From the NCBI GenBank assembly GCA_001603275.1, contig LUYM01000015.1, positions 1-38,629 on the forward strand: DNA of 38,629 bases. Reading direction: 5' to 3'. Source of the stretch: Actinomycetales bacterium Actino_02. GTDB taxonomy: Bacteria; Actinomycetota; Actinomycetes; Propionibacteriales; Propionibacteriaceae. Each line of letters opens with the position of its first letter. Positions within the stretch are counted from its first letter, which is position 1. The notes under the pieces were generated by a model. The model ran no database searches and was not told the DNA's origin. It was given only the letters and a program-made list of their open reading frames with translations. This document shows, one piece after another, positions 24,766 through 32,924 of the stretch. Position numbers and translations under genes: made by a program.

Positions 24766-26067
24766 TCAGCCGAGGGCGGTCAGGACCCGGGCGGTGATCT
24801 GGTCGCTGAGCTCGGCGCGGGTCTGCCCCGGCTCACCCTCCGACGACACCGTCACCGTGGCCACCTCGCGGTAGAGCTCCTGGCGAGCCGCGTACAGCTG
24901 GGGCAGGTCCGGCCGGGCCAACACCGGACGTCCGGAGTCAGCCCCGACTCGGGCCAACGCCTCGTCATAGCCGACGTCGAGGAACACCACCCGATGCCCG
25001 GCCAACGCCTCACGGACGGCCCGAGAGCCCACCGCTCCCCCGCCCAGCGACACCACGGCCGGCGCCCCGGTGAGCACCTCGATGATGGCCTCGGCCTCGA
25101 GCCTGCGGAAGAACGGCTCCCCGTCCTCGGCGAAGATCGCGGCGATGCTGCGTCCGGCGACGGCGGCGATCAGCTCGTCGGTGTCGACGAACGGACGCCC
25201 GAGTCGGGCGGCCACCGCTCGCCCCACCGTGGTCTTTCCGGCCCCCATGAAGCCGACGAAGACGATCTTGGGCTCGATGGCTGCGGCTAGGGCCGCGCGG
25301 AGCAGGCCGGCGTCCGGCCGGCGTCCGGTGAACTGCTCGAACTGCAGCAGCGCTTGGGCGAGCAGCAGCTCGGCTCCGCCGACCACTGTGCGTCCGGCCG
25401 CCTCCGCGGAGCGGGCCAACGGGGTCGGCCAGCCGGCGTAGACAGCGTCGAAAAGCAGGCCGTCACCAGGGACGATGCCGAACCCGTCGATCGCCCCGGC
25501 CGGCAGCGTGGAGAGCACGGCCGGCTCACCACCCCAAGTCCAGGCACCCAGGTCGGCCGCGGTCAACCGCACTCCGGGCGCGGCAGAGGCGGCCCAACAG
25601 ATCAGATCATCGGCTTGCTCCGGGCGGCGGGCGTAGACAGTGACCGCGGTGACGCCGAGCTCCTCCAGGGCCAGCACGGACGAGCGGGCCGTCGCGCCGG
25701 CGCCCAGAACGGCTGCCGACGTCCACCCCTGCCAGGCCGGACGCAGTGCGGCGACCAGCCCGGGGATATCGGTGTTGTCGGCCCGCCAGCCGGACTCGGT
25801 GCGCACCAAGGTGTTCCCGGCCCCGGCCCGGGCCGCCAGCGGGCTGACCTCGTCGGCCACCTCGAGGCAGGCCTGCTTCAGCGGCATGGTCAGGCTGAAG
25901 CCGCGCCACGACTCGTCCAGCCCAGCCAGGAAACCCGGCAGGTCGGCGGCGGTCAGCTCGAAGCGCTGATAGCTCCACTCGTCCAGGCCGAGGCTGGCGT
26001 AGCCGGTCCGGTGCAGCAGCGGCGACAGCGAGTGCGCGATCGGGGACCCGAGGACGGCAGCTTTCAC
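24766..26067 (-). CDS. aroEK: Fused shikimate dehydrogenase - shikimate kinase (AroE-AroK)
   Basis: Bifunctional protein of 433 residues catalysing two consecutive shikimate steps. Residues 1-262 are AroE: SHSLSP-like AHSLSPLLH (11-19), catalytic Lys64 in SLTMPLKQ, Asn85, Asp100 in DNTD and LGAGATARS (121-129). The usual NVT of the lysine motif is SLT here. Residues 267-433 are AroK: Walker A GFMGAGKT (272-279), Asp295 in VDTDELI, Arg321-322, LGGGAV (341-346) and GRPVLARP. There is no stop or frameshift between the domains. GTG 26067 has no strong ribosome site. A fusion in this order is uncommon; in many actinobacteria aroK and aroE are separate. Confidence 0.93.
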   Translation of the reverse strand: MKAAVLGSPIAHSLSPLLHRTGYASLGLDEWSYQRFELTAADLPGFLAGLDESWRGFSLTMPLKQACLEVADEVSPLAARAGAGNTLVRTESGWRADNTDIPGLVAALRPAWQGWTSAAVLGAGATARSSVLALEELGVTAVTVYARRPEQADDLICWAASAAPGVRLTAADLGAWTWGGEPAVLSTLPAGAIDGFGIVPGDGLLFDAVYAGWPTPLARSAEAAGRTVVGGAELLLAQALLQFEQFTGRRPDAGLLRAALAAAIEPKIVFVGFMGAGKTTVGRAVAARLGRPFVDTDELIAAVAGRSIAAIFAEDGEPFFRRLEAEAIIEVLTGAPAVVSLGGGAVGSRAVREALAGHRVVFLDVGYDEALARVGADSGRPVLARPDLPQLYAARQELYREVATVTVSSEGEPGQTRAELSDQITARVLTALG

Positions 26068-26134
26068 GGCTCACATGCTGTCACATGGCCCGCACCAAGA
26101 TTCGACCGCCCGCCGCCATGGAAGAATCGGCGGC

Positions 26135-26368
26135 GTGATCCACACGCAGACTCTGCAGACCTGGTGGGACGGGCTGAGCCCGGAGCTGCGCGTCCGCGCG
26201 GCCGAGATCGCGGCCCGTCCGGCTCCCCGCGGGATGGCCGTGGACGACCTGGCCGCCTCGATGATCCGGGCCGGGCTGCCGACCGCCCGTCAGGTCTGGA
26301 CCGGCCAGCCCGAGCACCTGGTGGAGATGCTGGACGAGGTCGCCGACTTCGTCCGATCGGTGAGCTGA
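26135..26368 (+). CDS. Small conserved-looking protein, 77 residues
   Basis: Soluble, mainly helical protein reading MIHTQTLQTWWDGLSPEL, then RAAEIAARPAPRGMAVDDL and a C-terminal QPEHLVEMLDEVADFVRSV. I do not recognise a family. GTG 26135 is chosen because upstream residues are His/Arg-rich and overlap the divergent aroEK start region. An AAGAAT seven bases before it could be a leaderless -10. Codon use matches its neighbours, supporting a real gene. Confidence 0.6.
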   Translation: MIHTQTLQTWWDGLSPELRVRAAEIAARPAPRGMAVDDLAASMIRAGLPTARQVWTGQPEHLVEMLDEVADFVRSVS

Positions 26369-26396
26369 GGCTCCTCGGCAGGCGCGCCCGTCGAGG

Positions 26397-27422
26397 TCAG
26401 GCCGCCAGGATCCGACCGAGGAGCTGTCCGGCGCTGGCCGCCTGATCCAGGCTGATTTGCTGGTAGGTGACTGCCCGCACCATGTGCGCTCCCAGCGCCG
26501 ACACCAGCACGCCGGCCTCGGCGGCCGCCTGGGCCACCTCAGCGGCCGGGCGCGAACCGGTGCTCAGCACCACGATGTTGGTGGCCACGCTGGACACGTC
26601 CACCGCGTCTGGGGCGATGGCGGCAACCTGCTCGGCGAACGCCTTCGCGGCCGCGTGATCCTCACCCAGCCGGGGCAGGTGATGCTCGAGGGCGTAGTCG
26701 GCCGCGGCAGCCAAGACTCCGGCCTGCCGCCAGCCGCCACCCAGCCGCTTGCGCTGCACTCGGGCCTTCGCGATGTTGTCGGCACTGGAGACCAGCATCG
26801 AGCCGACCGGCGCACCCAGGCCCTTGGAGAAGCAGACATTGACGGTGTCGAAGAGCCGCCCGTAGTCGGCCAGCGGAACGCCGGTGGCCACGTGGGCGTT
26901 CCAGAGCCGGGCACCGTCCAGGTGCATCCCGACCCCGGCGTCCTTGCACAGAGCGGCCACCTCAACCAGATGCTGATAAGGCTGGACGGTGCCGCCGCCG
27001 AAGTTGTGAGTGTTCTCCAGTGCCACCGCGGCCGTCGAGACCAGGTAGGGGCCGGCATCCGGAGTGATCACCGAGGCGATGGTGGCCGCGTCGGTGACTC
27101 CGTCCGGGGACGTCCAGGTGCGCATCGTGGTGCCGTGCAGAGCGGCGTGGGCACCCATCTCGGCCCGGGCGATGTGGGCACGGACGTCACAGACCACCTC
27201 CTGGCCCGGCTGAACCAGGCACCACACGCCGAGCAGGTTGCCCATCGACCCGGTGGTGACGAACAGCCCGGCCTCATGGCCGAGCAGCGCAGCCACCTTG
27301 GCCTCGAGGGCGTTGATCGTCGGATCCTCGCCGTAGACGTCGTCGCCGACCGGCGCGGCAGTCATCGCCTGCAGCATCCCTGGCGTCGGTCGGGTCAGGG
27401 TGTCGCTGCGTAGGTCGATCAC
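26397..27422 (-). CDS. Low-specificity L-threonine aldolase
   Basis: PLP-dependent fold-type I enzyme of 341 residues cleaving L-threonine/allo-threonine to glycine and acetaldehyde. Seen: MIDLRSDTLTRPTPGML, EDPTINALEAKVAALLG, LENTHNFGGGTV, LDGARLWNAHVATG and the PLP lysine in CFSKGLGAPVGSML (about residues 202-215). GTG 27422 follows the DAHP synthase stop by one base, so the two are one operon, possibly coupled. An aldolase with DAHP synthase is not a pathway link I recognise; beta-eliminating lyase relatives are the alternative. Confidence 0.9.
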   Translation of the reverse strand: MIDLRSDTLTRPTPGMLQAMTAAPVGDDVYGEDPTINALEAKVAALLGHEAGLFVTTGSMGNLLGVWCLVQPGQEVVCDVRAHIARAEMGAHAALHGTTMRTWTSPDGVTDAATIASVITPDAGPYLVSTAAVALENTHNFGGGTVQPYQHLVEVAALCKDAGVGMHLDGARLWNAHVATGVPLADYGRLFDTVNVCFSKGLGAPVGSMLVSSADNIAKARVQRKRLGGGWRQAGVLAAAADYALEHHLPRLGEDHAAAKAFAEQVAAIAPDAVDVSSVATNIVVLSTGSRPAAEVAQAAAEAGVLVSALGAHMVRAVTYQQISLDQAASAGQLLGRILAA

Positions 27423-27423
27423 G

Positions 27424-28812
27424 TCAGAAATCCTCCGGTTGAAACTCCTGCACCGGGTTCACCCGGTGGATGCGTCCGTCGGTCAAACGATCGGCGATCA
27501 GGAAGGCCAGCTCCAGCGACTGGTTGCGGCTCAGCCGCGGGTCGCAGGCGGTCTCGTAGCGGTTGGCCAGGTCGGCCTCGTTCAGCTCGTCCACCCCTCC
27601 GACGCACTCGGTGACGTCATCACCGGTGAGTTCGACATGGACGCCGCCAGGCCAGGTGCCCAGCTCGTGGTGGACGTCGAAGAAGCCGTTCAGCTCCTCG
27701 GCCACCTGGCTGAACGCGCGAGTCTTGTAGCCGGTGGCGGTCTCGAAGGTGTTGCCGTGCATCGGGTCGCAGACCCAGGCCACCTTGCGTCCGGTGGCCT
27801 CGACGGCCTCGATGATCGGCGGCAGGGCGTCGCGGACGTAGCCGGCACCCATCCGGCTGATCACCGTCAGCCGCCCCGGCTCCGCGTTCGGATCCAGCCG
27901 TTCGACCAGCTCCCGGGCCTCGGCTCCGGTGGTCTTCGGACCGACCTTCAGCCCCAGCGGGTTGCGCAGCCGACTGAGGTAGGCGAGGTGGGCACCCTCC
28001 AGCTGGCGGGTGCGTTCGCCGGCCCAGACCAGGTGAGCGCTGGTGTTGTACGGGAAGCCGGTGCGCGAGTCGATCCGGGTCAGCGAGTGCTCGTACTCCA
28101 GCAGCAGCGCCTCGTGGCTGGAGTAGAAGTCGACCGTCCGGAACTGGTCGTTGTCCACGCCACACGCCACCATGAAGGCCAGCGCGCGGCTGATCTCGTC
28201 GGACAGCTCCTCGTAGCGGGAGTCGACGTTGGAGTTGTGGACGAAGTCGGCGTTCCAGTTGTGCATGGCGCGCAGGTCGGCAAAACCACCCTTGACGAAG
28301 GCACGCAGCAGGTTCAGCGTGGCCGCGGAGTGGTTGTAGACGTCCAGCAGCCGACGCGGGTCGGGCTGCCGGGCCGCCGGCTCGAAGGCGAGCGCGTTCA
28401 CCGCGTCGCCACGGTAGGCCGGCAGGGTCACTCCGCCCCGGGTCTCGGTGTCCCGACTGCGCGGCTTGGCGTACTGGCCGGCGATCCGGCCCACCTTCAA
28501 CACCGGCACCTGCGCGGCGTAGGTGAGCACGACAGCCATGCTCAGCAGCACCTTGAGCTTGTTCTTGATGTTGCCGGCGGTCACCGTCTCGAAGGTCTCG
28601 GCGCAGTCGCCACCCTGGAGCAGGAACGAACGTCCGGCCGCCACCTCGGCAATCCGGCCGCGCAACTCGTCGCACTCACCGGCAAACACCAGCGGCGGAC
28701 GGTTCCGCAGTTCGGCTACAACCTTGGCGACCGCATCCGGATCCGGATAGGCCGGCTGTTGGGCAGCGCCCAGGGCATGCAGTTCGGCCAGCGACGGAAT
28801 CGGTTCGGACAC
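27424..28812 (-). CDS. aroG: Class II (plant-type) DAHP synthase
   Basis: First enzyme of the shikimate pathway, 462 residues, condensing phosphoenolpyruvate and erythrose 4-phosphate. It is of the M. tuberculosis AroG type, not the E. coli type. Motifs include FAGECDELRGRI and LLQGGDCAETF near residues 75-105, KVGRIAGQYAKPRS, SAHLVWAGERTRQLEGAH, LKVGPKTTGAEA, ISRMGAGYVRD, CDPMHGNTFET and a C-terminal GGVHVELTGDDVTECVGG. GTG 28812 is seven bases after TATCCT, so leaderless. It lies in the same relative position as aroG near pknL in mycobacteria, with plsC just upstream. Confidence 0.96.
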   Translation of the reverse strand: MSEPIPSLAELHALGAAQQPAYPDPDAVAKVVAELRNRPPLVFAGECDELRGRIAEVAAGRSFLLQGGDCAETFETVTAGNIKNKLKVLLSMAVVLTYAAQVPVLKVGRIAGQYAKPRSRDTETRGGVTLPAYRGDAVNALAFEPAARQPDPRRLLDVYNHSAATLNLLRAFVKGGFADLRAMHNWNADFVHNSNVDSRYEELSDEISRALAFMVACGVDNDQFRTVDFYSSHEALLLEYEHSLTRIDSRTGFPYNTSAHLVWAGERTRQLEGAHLAYLSRLRNPLGLKVGPKTTGAEARELVERLDPNAEPGRLTVISRMGAGYVRDALPPIIEAVEATGRKVAWVCDPMHGNTFETATGYKTRAFSQVAEELNGFFDVHHELGTWPGGVHVELTGDDVTECVGGVDELNEADLANRYETACDPRLSRNQSLELAFLIADRLTDGRIHRVNPVQEFQPEDF

Positions 28813-28817
28813 GCCGG

Positions 28818-29573
28818 TCAGGATAGCCCGCCGGAGACCGCAGGGGGCGGGGTGGCTCCATAGCCTGGACGGGGCAGAATCCGGGCGTCGGCCTCGGCAG
28901 CGGTCAAGGTGCCCCGCTTCACCGACGATCCATAGGCATCCACATAGGTCTGCCCGGAGAGTTCCTGGATGGCCGCCATCACCTCATCGGTCACCCAGCG
29001 CAGCAGCGCATGGTCCTCGTGCTGGTGGGCGTAGGCGGAGAAGTCCAGCGGCTCGCCGATCACGATCCGCGGCCGGCTGACCCACGGAATGCCCAGTCGA
29101 CGGACGGTCTGAGTGTCGAACATGGCCACCGGAATGATCGGGACGTCGGCGGCGAGCGCCATCCGGGCCACGCCGGAATGGCCCTTGTAGAGCCGTCCGT
29201 CCGGCGAGCGAGTGCCCTCGGGATAGATCCCGACGAGTCCGCCCTCATGCAGGACGTTCAGCACCGGCGCCAGCCCGTCCAGGCTGGCTCGACCGCCGGA
29301 GCGATCCAGCGGAACCATCTTGATCGTCTTCAGGAACCACGCGACCACCTTCGACCCGAAGCCACGGTCCCCGCGGAAGAGTTCCGCCTTGGCCGGGAAG
29401 GTGAGCTTGCGGCTCAGCATCGCGGGCAGGATGAAGGTATCGCCGGCCGACAGGTGGTTGCTGGCCACCAGCGCACCGCCGGTCGACGGCAGATTCTCGG
29501 TGCCGGTGATCGAGGCTCGAAACAGCCACCGCACCAGCGGTATGAACAGCAGCGTTTTGAAGAAGTCGTACAT
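28818..29573 (-). CDS. plsC: 1-acyl-sn-glycerol-3-phosphate acyltransferase
   Basis: Membrane-associated acyltransferase of 251 residues making phosphatidic acid from lysophosphatidic acid. It has the catalytic NHLSAGD (HX4D, His40/Asp45), a FPAKAELFR acyl-acceptor block, IYPEGTRSPDGRLYKG (Glu119-Gly-Thr-Arg) and VPIIPVAM. A single N-terminal hydrophobic helix is present. ATG 29573 has AAAGGG upstream. It ends five bases before the DAHP synthase start, and the -10 of that gene lies inside its 3' end. A homologue occupies the same neighbourhood in mycobacteria (Rv2182c). Confidence 0.94.
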   Translation of the reverse strand: MYDFFKTLLFIPLVRWLFRASITGTENLPSTGGALVASNHLSAGDTFILPAMLSRKLTFPAKAELFRGDRGFGSKVVAWFLKTIKMVPLDRSGGRASLDGLAPVLNVLHEGGLVGIYPEGTRSPDGRLYKGHSGVARMALAADVPIIPVAMFDTQTVRRLGIPWVSRPRIVIGEPLDFSAYAHQHEDHALLRWVTDEVMAAIQELSGQTYVDAYGSSVKRGTLTAAEADARILPRPGYGATPPPAVSGGLS

Positions 29574-29607
29574 CCGCGCCCTTTGCCCGTGAAACTGGCC
29601 AACAGCC

Positions 29608-29613
29608 TACGAT
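29608..29613 (+). promoter_or_regulatory. Leaderless -10 of the alpha/beta hydrolase gene
   Basis: TACGAT, six bases, then ATG 29620. There is no ribosome-binding site. It lies in the 46-base gap to the divergent plsC. Confidence 0.6.
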
Positions 29614-29619
29614 GAGCCA

Positions 29620-30363
29620 ATGCAGGTCAGCGATTTCGCGCGGCCGTACCACGCCGGTACCGGGCCGATTGGCGTCCTCTTCTGTCACGGTTTCACCGGG
29701 TCCCCGTGGTCGCTGCTGGAGTGGGCGAAGTCCACCCAGGCCGCCGGACATCGGGTCGCGGTGCCGCGACTGCCCGGCCACGGCACCAGCTGGCAGGAGA
29801 TGAACCTCACCGGTTGGCAGGATTGGTATAGCTGCGTAGAACGTGAGTTCCTCAGCCTGCGGGCCCAATGCGATCAGGTCTTCACCACCGGGTTGAGCAT
29901 GGGCGGTGCGCTCGCCCTGCGGCTGGCCGAGCACTATCCCGACGATGTGGCCGGACTGGTCCTGGTGAACCCGGCCGTGCTGGGCTTCTTCAACACCAAC
30001 TTCGCCCCGTTCCTGTCGAAGTTCGTGCCGTCGATGTCGGCGATCGGCTCAGACCTGAAGGACCCCGACGCCGACGAGCACGCCTACGATCGGACGCCGC
30101 TGAAGGCGGCCGCGTCGATGCTGCGGATGTGGGTGGACGTCCGGGCCTGCCTGGATCTGGTCAGCTGCCCGATCGTGGTCTACCGCTCGGCGACCGACCA
30201 CGTCGTCCCGGCCTCCTCGACGGCGTTCATCATGAGCCACGTCTCCAGCGAGGAGCGTTCCGAGCGGATCCTGATGAACAGCTACCACGTGGCGACCATG
30301 GACCACGACAAGGAGACCATCTTCCGCGGCACCGTGGAGTTCATCGACGACCATCGCCACTGA
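29620..30363 (+). CDS. Alpha/beta-hydrolase, carboxylesterase type
   Basis: Serine esterase of 247 residues resembling Est30-like carboxylesterases and monoacylglycerol lipases. The oxyanion segment is HGFTGSP (23-29), the nucleophile Ser93 is in GLSMGG, and Asp193 (RSATDHVVP) and His223 (NSYHVATMD) complete the triad. No signal peptide, so it is cytoplasmic. It is divergent from plsC, which may hint at acyl-lipid turnover, but the substrate is unproven. Confidence 0.9.
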   Translation: MQVSDFARPYHAGTGPIGVLFCHGFTGSPWSLLEWAKSTQAAGHRVAVPRLPGHGTSWQEMNLTGWQDWYSCVEREFLSLRAQCDQVFTTGLSMGGALALRLAEHYPDDVAGLVLVNPAVLGFFNTNFAPFLSKFVPSMSAIGSDLKDPDADEHAYDRTPLKAAASMLRMWVDVRACLDLVSCPIVVYRSATDHVVPASSTAFIMSHVSSEERSERILMNSYHVATMDHDKETIFRGTVEFIDDHRH

Positions 30364-30370
30364 GCACGTC

Positions 30371-30436
30371 GAGGGCTCGCCTTCTCGTCGAGGGCTCGTG
30401 CCTGGGGACAGGCGCTCGACGACAAGGGAAGCCCTC
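30371..30436. terminator. Nested hairpins between convergent genes
   Basis: Outer arms are GAGGGCT (30371-30377) / AGCCCTC (30430-30436). The inner hairpin CGTCGAG (30386-30392) / CTCGACG (30415-30421) continues as GCCTG/CAGGC. It lies between the hydrolase stop and the end of the convergent lipoprotein gene. Confidence 0.6.
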
Positions 30437-30449
30437 GGGGGCACCGGAG

Positions 30450-31532
30450 TCAGCGGGCGAGGACGCGCAGGGCTTCGCGATACCAGCTTGTCGCCTGGGC
30501 GATCTCCGCAGCGCTGAGTTGGGCATCGGTGGCTCGGACGAAGTACGCCGTCGCTCGCTTCCCGAGCCGCCGTCGCACCTGATCGGCGGCCAGTTGAGCC
30601 AATGCATAGTCGGTCGGCGTGCGCAGCTCCTCAGGCAGGGCGGACGGCACCGGATGGCTCGCCAGATACTCCGCCACCAGCTGACGGTTGGCCGCAGCCG
30701 TGGCCGGATCGGCCGCGGCCGCCACCGACTCGGCCAGCCCTTCCACCGCCCAGGGCAGGCCGTTGCGGCACGGCGAATCGGTGGCCGCATGGACGGCCTC
30801 GTGGGTGAGCGTGGCGAATCGGACGTCTGCGTCGTAGTCGGCCAACACCGGGTTGACCACGATCCGCGGCGTCCCGGAGCGGCAACTGGTGACCGCAGAG
30901 GCCTGATCGGAGCCGCTGCCGGTGCGCAACGTGAAGTCCTCCGCGGAGCTCGGCAATTCGAGAACCAACTCCCCCGACCAGTCCGCCACCACTCCGGAGG
31001 CGCGGACTGCGGCCTCGGCGCGCGCCGCCACGCTCAGCCAGGCGGTCGCCTGATCGGCATCGGCGGCGGTGAGGACGCTACCGGCCGGCGAACTGGTCAG
31101 CCGGGCCGGCTCGAGTGCCCACAGTGGCGTCCCCGGGGCGCTCACCACGGCGATGCCACCCTCGGCAGTTGACGTCAGCGACACGGACTCAGTGGCCGGA
31201 CGCCGATCGCCGGGGAACCGGGTGGTCACCGTGAGTTGTCCGGAGCCGGTGGCCTCCAGGCGTCCATCGGCTGCGGTGAACAGCTGGAACCAGCGCTGGG
31301 CTTGAGCTGTGGCCGGCGCAGCTCCACCGAAGACGGACGAGAAGGCCGAAGCGTCCTTCGCGGCCCACGCCGTCGCGAGTTGCCGCGCTGGTGCTGTCGC
31401 GAGTGCTGTCTGGCTGGGTGCCGCGGTGGGTGATGGTGCGGCGCTGCATGCAGTCATGGCCAGCAGCAACGCTGCTGGCCATAGCCGAAGCTGTCGAGTG
31501 ATCAGCCCAGAATCCGGCGAGCGCCTGCCCAC
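30450..31532 (-). CDS. Lipoprotein with HEXXH metallopeptidase motif
   Basis: Predicted lipoprotein of 360 residues: lipobox LLAMTAC with Cys29, then a Ser/Pro/Ala linker. An N-terminal domain (about 45-195) with VFGGAAPAT and TRFPGDRRPATESV looks like a substrate-binding or NTF2-like domain. The C-terminal part carries LTHEAVHAA (HEXXH, His244-His248) and WAVEGLAE, whose Glu264 or Glu268 could be the third zinc ligand of a gluzincin. GTG 31532 overlaps the upstream NlpC/P60 gene by 31 bases; a shorter start is not available without losing the signal peptide, though CTG 31505 is conceivable. Probably co-transcribed with the NlpC/P60 gene. Proteolysis is inferred. Confidence 0.75.
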   Translation of the reverse strand: MGRRSPDSGLITRQLRLWPAALLLAMTACSAAPSPTAAPSQTALATAPARQLATAWAAKDASAFSSVFGGAAPATAQAQRWFQLFTAADGRLEATGSGQLTVTTRFPGDRRPATESVSLTSTAEGGIAVVSAPGTPLWALEPARLTSSPAGSVLTAADADQATAWLSVAARAEAAVRASGVVADWSGELVLELPSSAEDFTLRTGSGSDQASAVTSCRSGTPRIVVNPVLADYDADVRFATLTHEAVHAATDSPCRNGLPWAVEGLAESVAAAADPATAAANRQLVAEYLASHPVPSALPEELRTPTDYALAQLAADQVRRRLGKRATAYFVRATDAQLSAAEIAQATSWYREALRVLAR

Positions 31533-32572
31533 GGTGCCGGGTAGCTGGCCAGGCTCTGGATCACCAGATCCGAGCGGACGTTGCGAGCGTGGACGATCTT
31601 GCCATTGCCGATGTACATACCGACGTGGTGGACCGGGCTGTACCAGAAGATCAGATCGCCGGGCTTGAGGTCGGCGCGGGACACCGCGCGTCCCATCTGC
31701 GACATGGCCCGCGACGAGTGCGGCAGCGAGATGCCGACGGTGCGGTAGGCGGCCAGCATCAGACCCGAGCAGTCGAAGGAGTGCGGGCCGGATGCGCCCC
31801 AGACGTACTGCGAGTTGCCAACCTTGGAGGTGGCGTACTTGATCACCGACAGCGCCTTGGCGCTCGCCTCGCCCGGGGAGAGCTCACCGGGGTCGAAGGT
31901 GGTCGAGTCACCCTCGTCGCTGTCCAGAGCAGCCCGCTCTCGCTCATCGAGCTGGGTGTAGAGAAGCTGAGCTTGCTTGACGCTGTCGTCGATCTGCGCC
32001 TTCAGGTCGGCCAGCTTCTGCTCCTGATCGGCCAGCGCCTGAACCTCTGCGTCGAGCGCACGCTTGAGGTCGTCGAGATTCGCCTGCTGAGCCTGCTGCT
32101 CAGCCAACGTGCTCTCCATGTTGTCGTCGACCTTGTCGGCGGTGGACAGCCGCGACATCAGAGACTCAGGATCGCCGCTGGTGAAGACCTGCACGGTCGG
32201 GTCGAGATCGCGGTTGCGGAACTGCATCAGGGCGATCTTGCGCGCGTCGGCAGTCAGCGCATCGACCTTCGCCTGCTGGGTCGCGATGTCAGCCTGCAGG
32301 CTCTTCAGTCGGGCCTTGCCGTCCGCCAAGGCGTCGGTGGCTTCGTCGTACTGCTCGCCGATCTCACTGGCCTTCTCGGTGAGGGCCTTGACCTGCGCCT
32401 TGGCCTCGGCCGCAGTGCGCGGTGCCGCAACAGCCTTGCTGCTTGCGGACGGGCTCGGCGCGGGGCTGGGCGTCGGCTGAGCCTGAGCGATCCCGCTGGC
32501 AACCGAGGTAGAGATCAACACCGTGGCGCTGGCTACGACGACAAGTACTCGCAACCTGGAGCCAACCGGCAT
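31502..32572 (-). CDS. NlpC/P60 peptidoglycan endopeptidase with coiled-coil domain
   Basis: Secreted cell-wall hydrolase of 356 residues, RipA/RipC-like. A signal peptide (about 1-31, ending IAQAQ) is followed by a Pro/Ser linker. A long coiled coil (about 50-215) with heptads such as ALTEKASEIGEQYDEATDAL resembles FtsX-interacting hydrolases. The C-terminal NlpC/P60 domain (about 245-356) has catalytic Cys268 in SFDCSGL, His316 in HHVGMYIG and His328. It cleaves the D-Glu-m-DAP type stem peptide in relatives. ATG 32572 has GGGAGG six bases upstream. Its own promoter lies at 32626-32654. M. tuberculosis Rv2190c holds the matching position. Confidence 0.93.
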   Translation of the reverse strand: MPVGSRLRVLVVVASATVLISTSVASGIAQAQPTPSPAPSPSASSKAVAAPRTAAEAKAQVKALTEKASEIGEQYDEATDALADGKARLKSLQADIATQQAKVDALTADARKIALMQFRNRDLDPTVQVFTSGDPESLMSRLSTADKVDDNMESTLAEQQAQQANLDDLKRALDAEVQALADQEQKLADLKAQIDDSVKQAQLLYTQLDERERAALDSDEGDSTTFDPGELSPGEASAKALSVIKYATSKVGNSQYVWGASGPHSFDCSGLMLAAYRTVGISLPHSSRAMSQMGRAVSRADLKPGDLIFWYSPVHHVGMYIGNGKIVHARNVRSDLVIQSLASYPAPWAGARRILG

Positions 32573-32595
32573 GTAGAACCTCCCAGTACCCGCGA

Positions 32596-32654
32596 CCTGA
32601 GAGTCGCTGAAGTAAAACTGAGAAAATCCTAAGGGGCAGTCCTCGGAAAGACAA
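32596..32654 (-). promoter_or_regulatory. Promoter and CTGAGA motifs upstream of NlpC/P60 gene
   Basis: On the minus strand TTGTCT (complement of 32649-32654), a 17-base spacer and TAGGAT (32626-32631) make a good promoter. Downstream, CTGAGA occurs at 32597-32602 and 32618-32623 on the plus strand, 21 bases apart. CTGAGA is also the core of the rpf promoter dyads. Confidence 0.65.
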
Positions 32655-32853
32655 CTCCAACGGGTGACACGGTTCGTTCACTGACCGCTAACCGCAGGGG
32701 CGGAAGCATTCCGGAGCCGGCCAGCGCAGCCAGCGCTGCCCGCTCGGGACCGTCCAGCAAGACCTCGTCCGGCATCGGCCCCAGCAGCACTGAGATCGCA
32801 CAGTCCTGGCAAGCCGGGCCGCGCGCTCGGCACGTCCCACAATCCACTCGCAT
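32629..32853 (-). CDS. Small CxxC-CxxC protein, likely metal binding
   Basis: Protein of 74 residues beginning MRVDCGTCRARGPACQDC: two CxxC pairs (Cys5/Cys8 and Cys15/Cys18) within 14 residues suggest zinc or iron-sulfur binding. The rest has LLGPMPDEVLLDGPERAALAAL and GMLPPLRL, a pattern I associate with a conserved actinobacterial family of unknown function often near the NlpC/P60 gene. ATG 32853 is preferred over 32862 because AGGA then lies at a workable distance. Its 3' end overlaps the NlpC/P60 promoter. Confidence 0.75.
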   Translation of the reverse strand: MRVDCGTCRARGPACQDCAISVLLGPMPDEVLLDGPERAALAALAGSGMLPPLRLAVSERTVSPVGVVFPRTAP

Positions 32854-32912
32854 CACGTCCATGTCCTGAGCATCTGTGCTGCCACTGACACTTTGCCGAA
32901 ATCGTCCGCGGT

Positions 32913-32918
32913 TAGGGT
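32913..32918 (+). promoter_or_regulatory. Leaderless -10 of the lipoprotein gene
   Basis: TAGGGT followed by six bases (GCGCGC) and ATG 32925; no ribosome site. Confidence 0.6.
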
Positions 32919-32924
32919 GCGCGC

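Noticed and set aside
27400-28863. 487-codon frame opposite the DAHP synthase
   Set aside because: Antisense shadow of a well-conserved enzyme with leaderless promoter and full motifs on the other strand.
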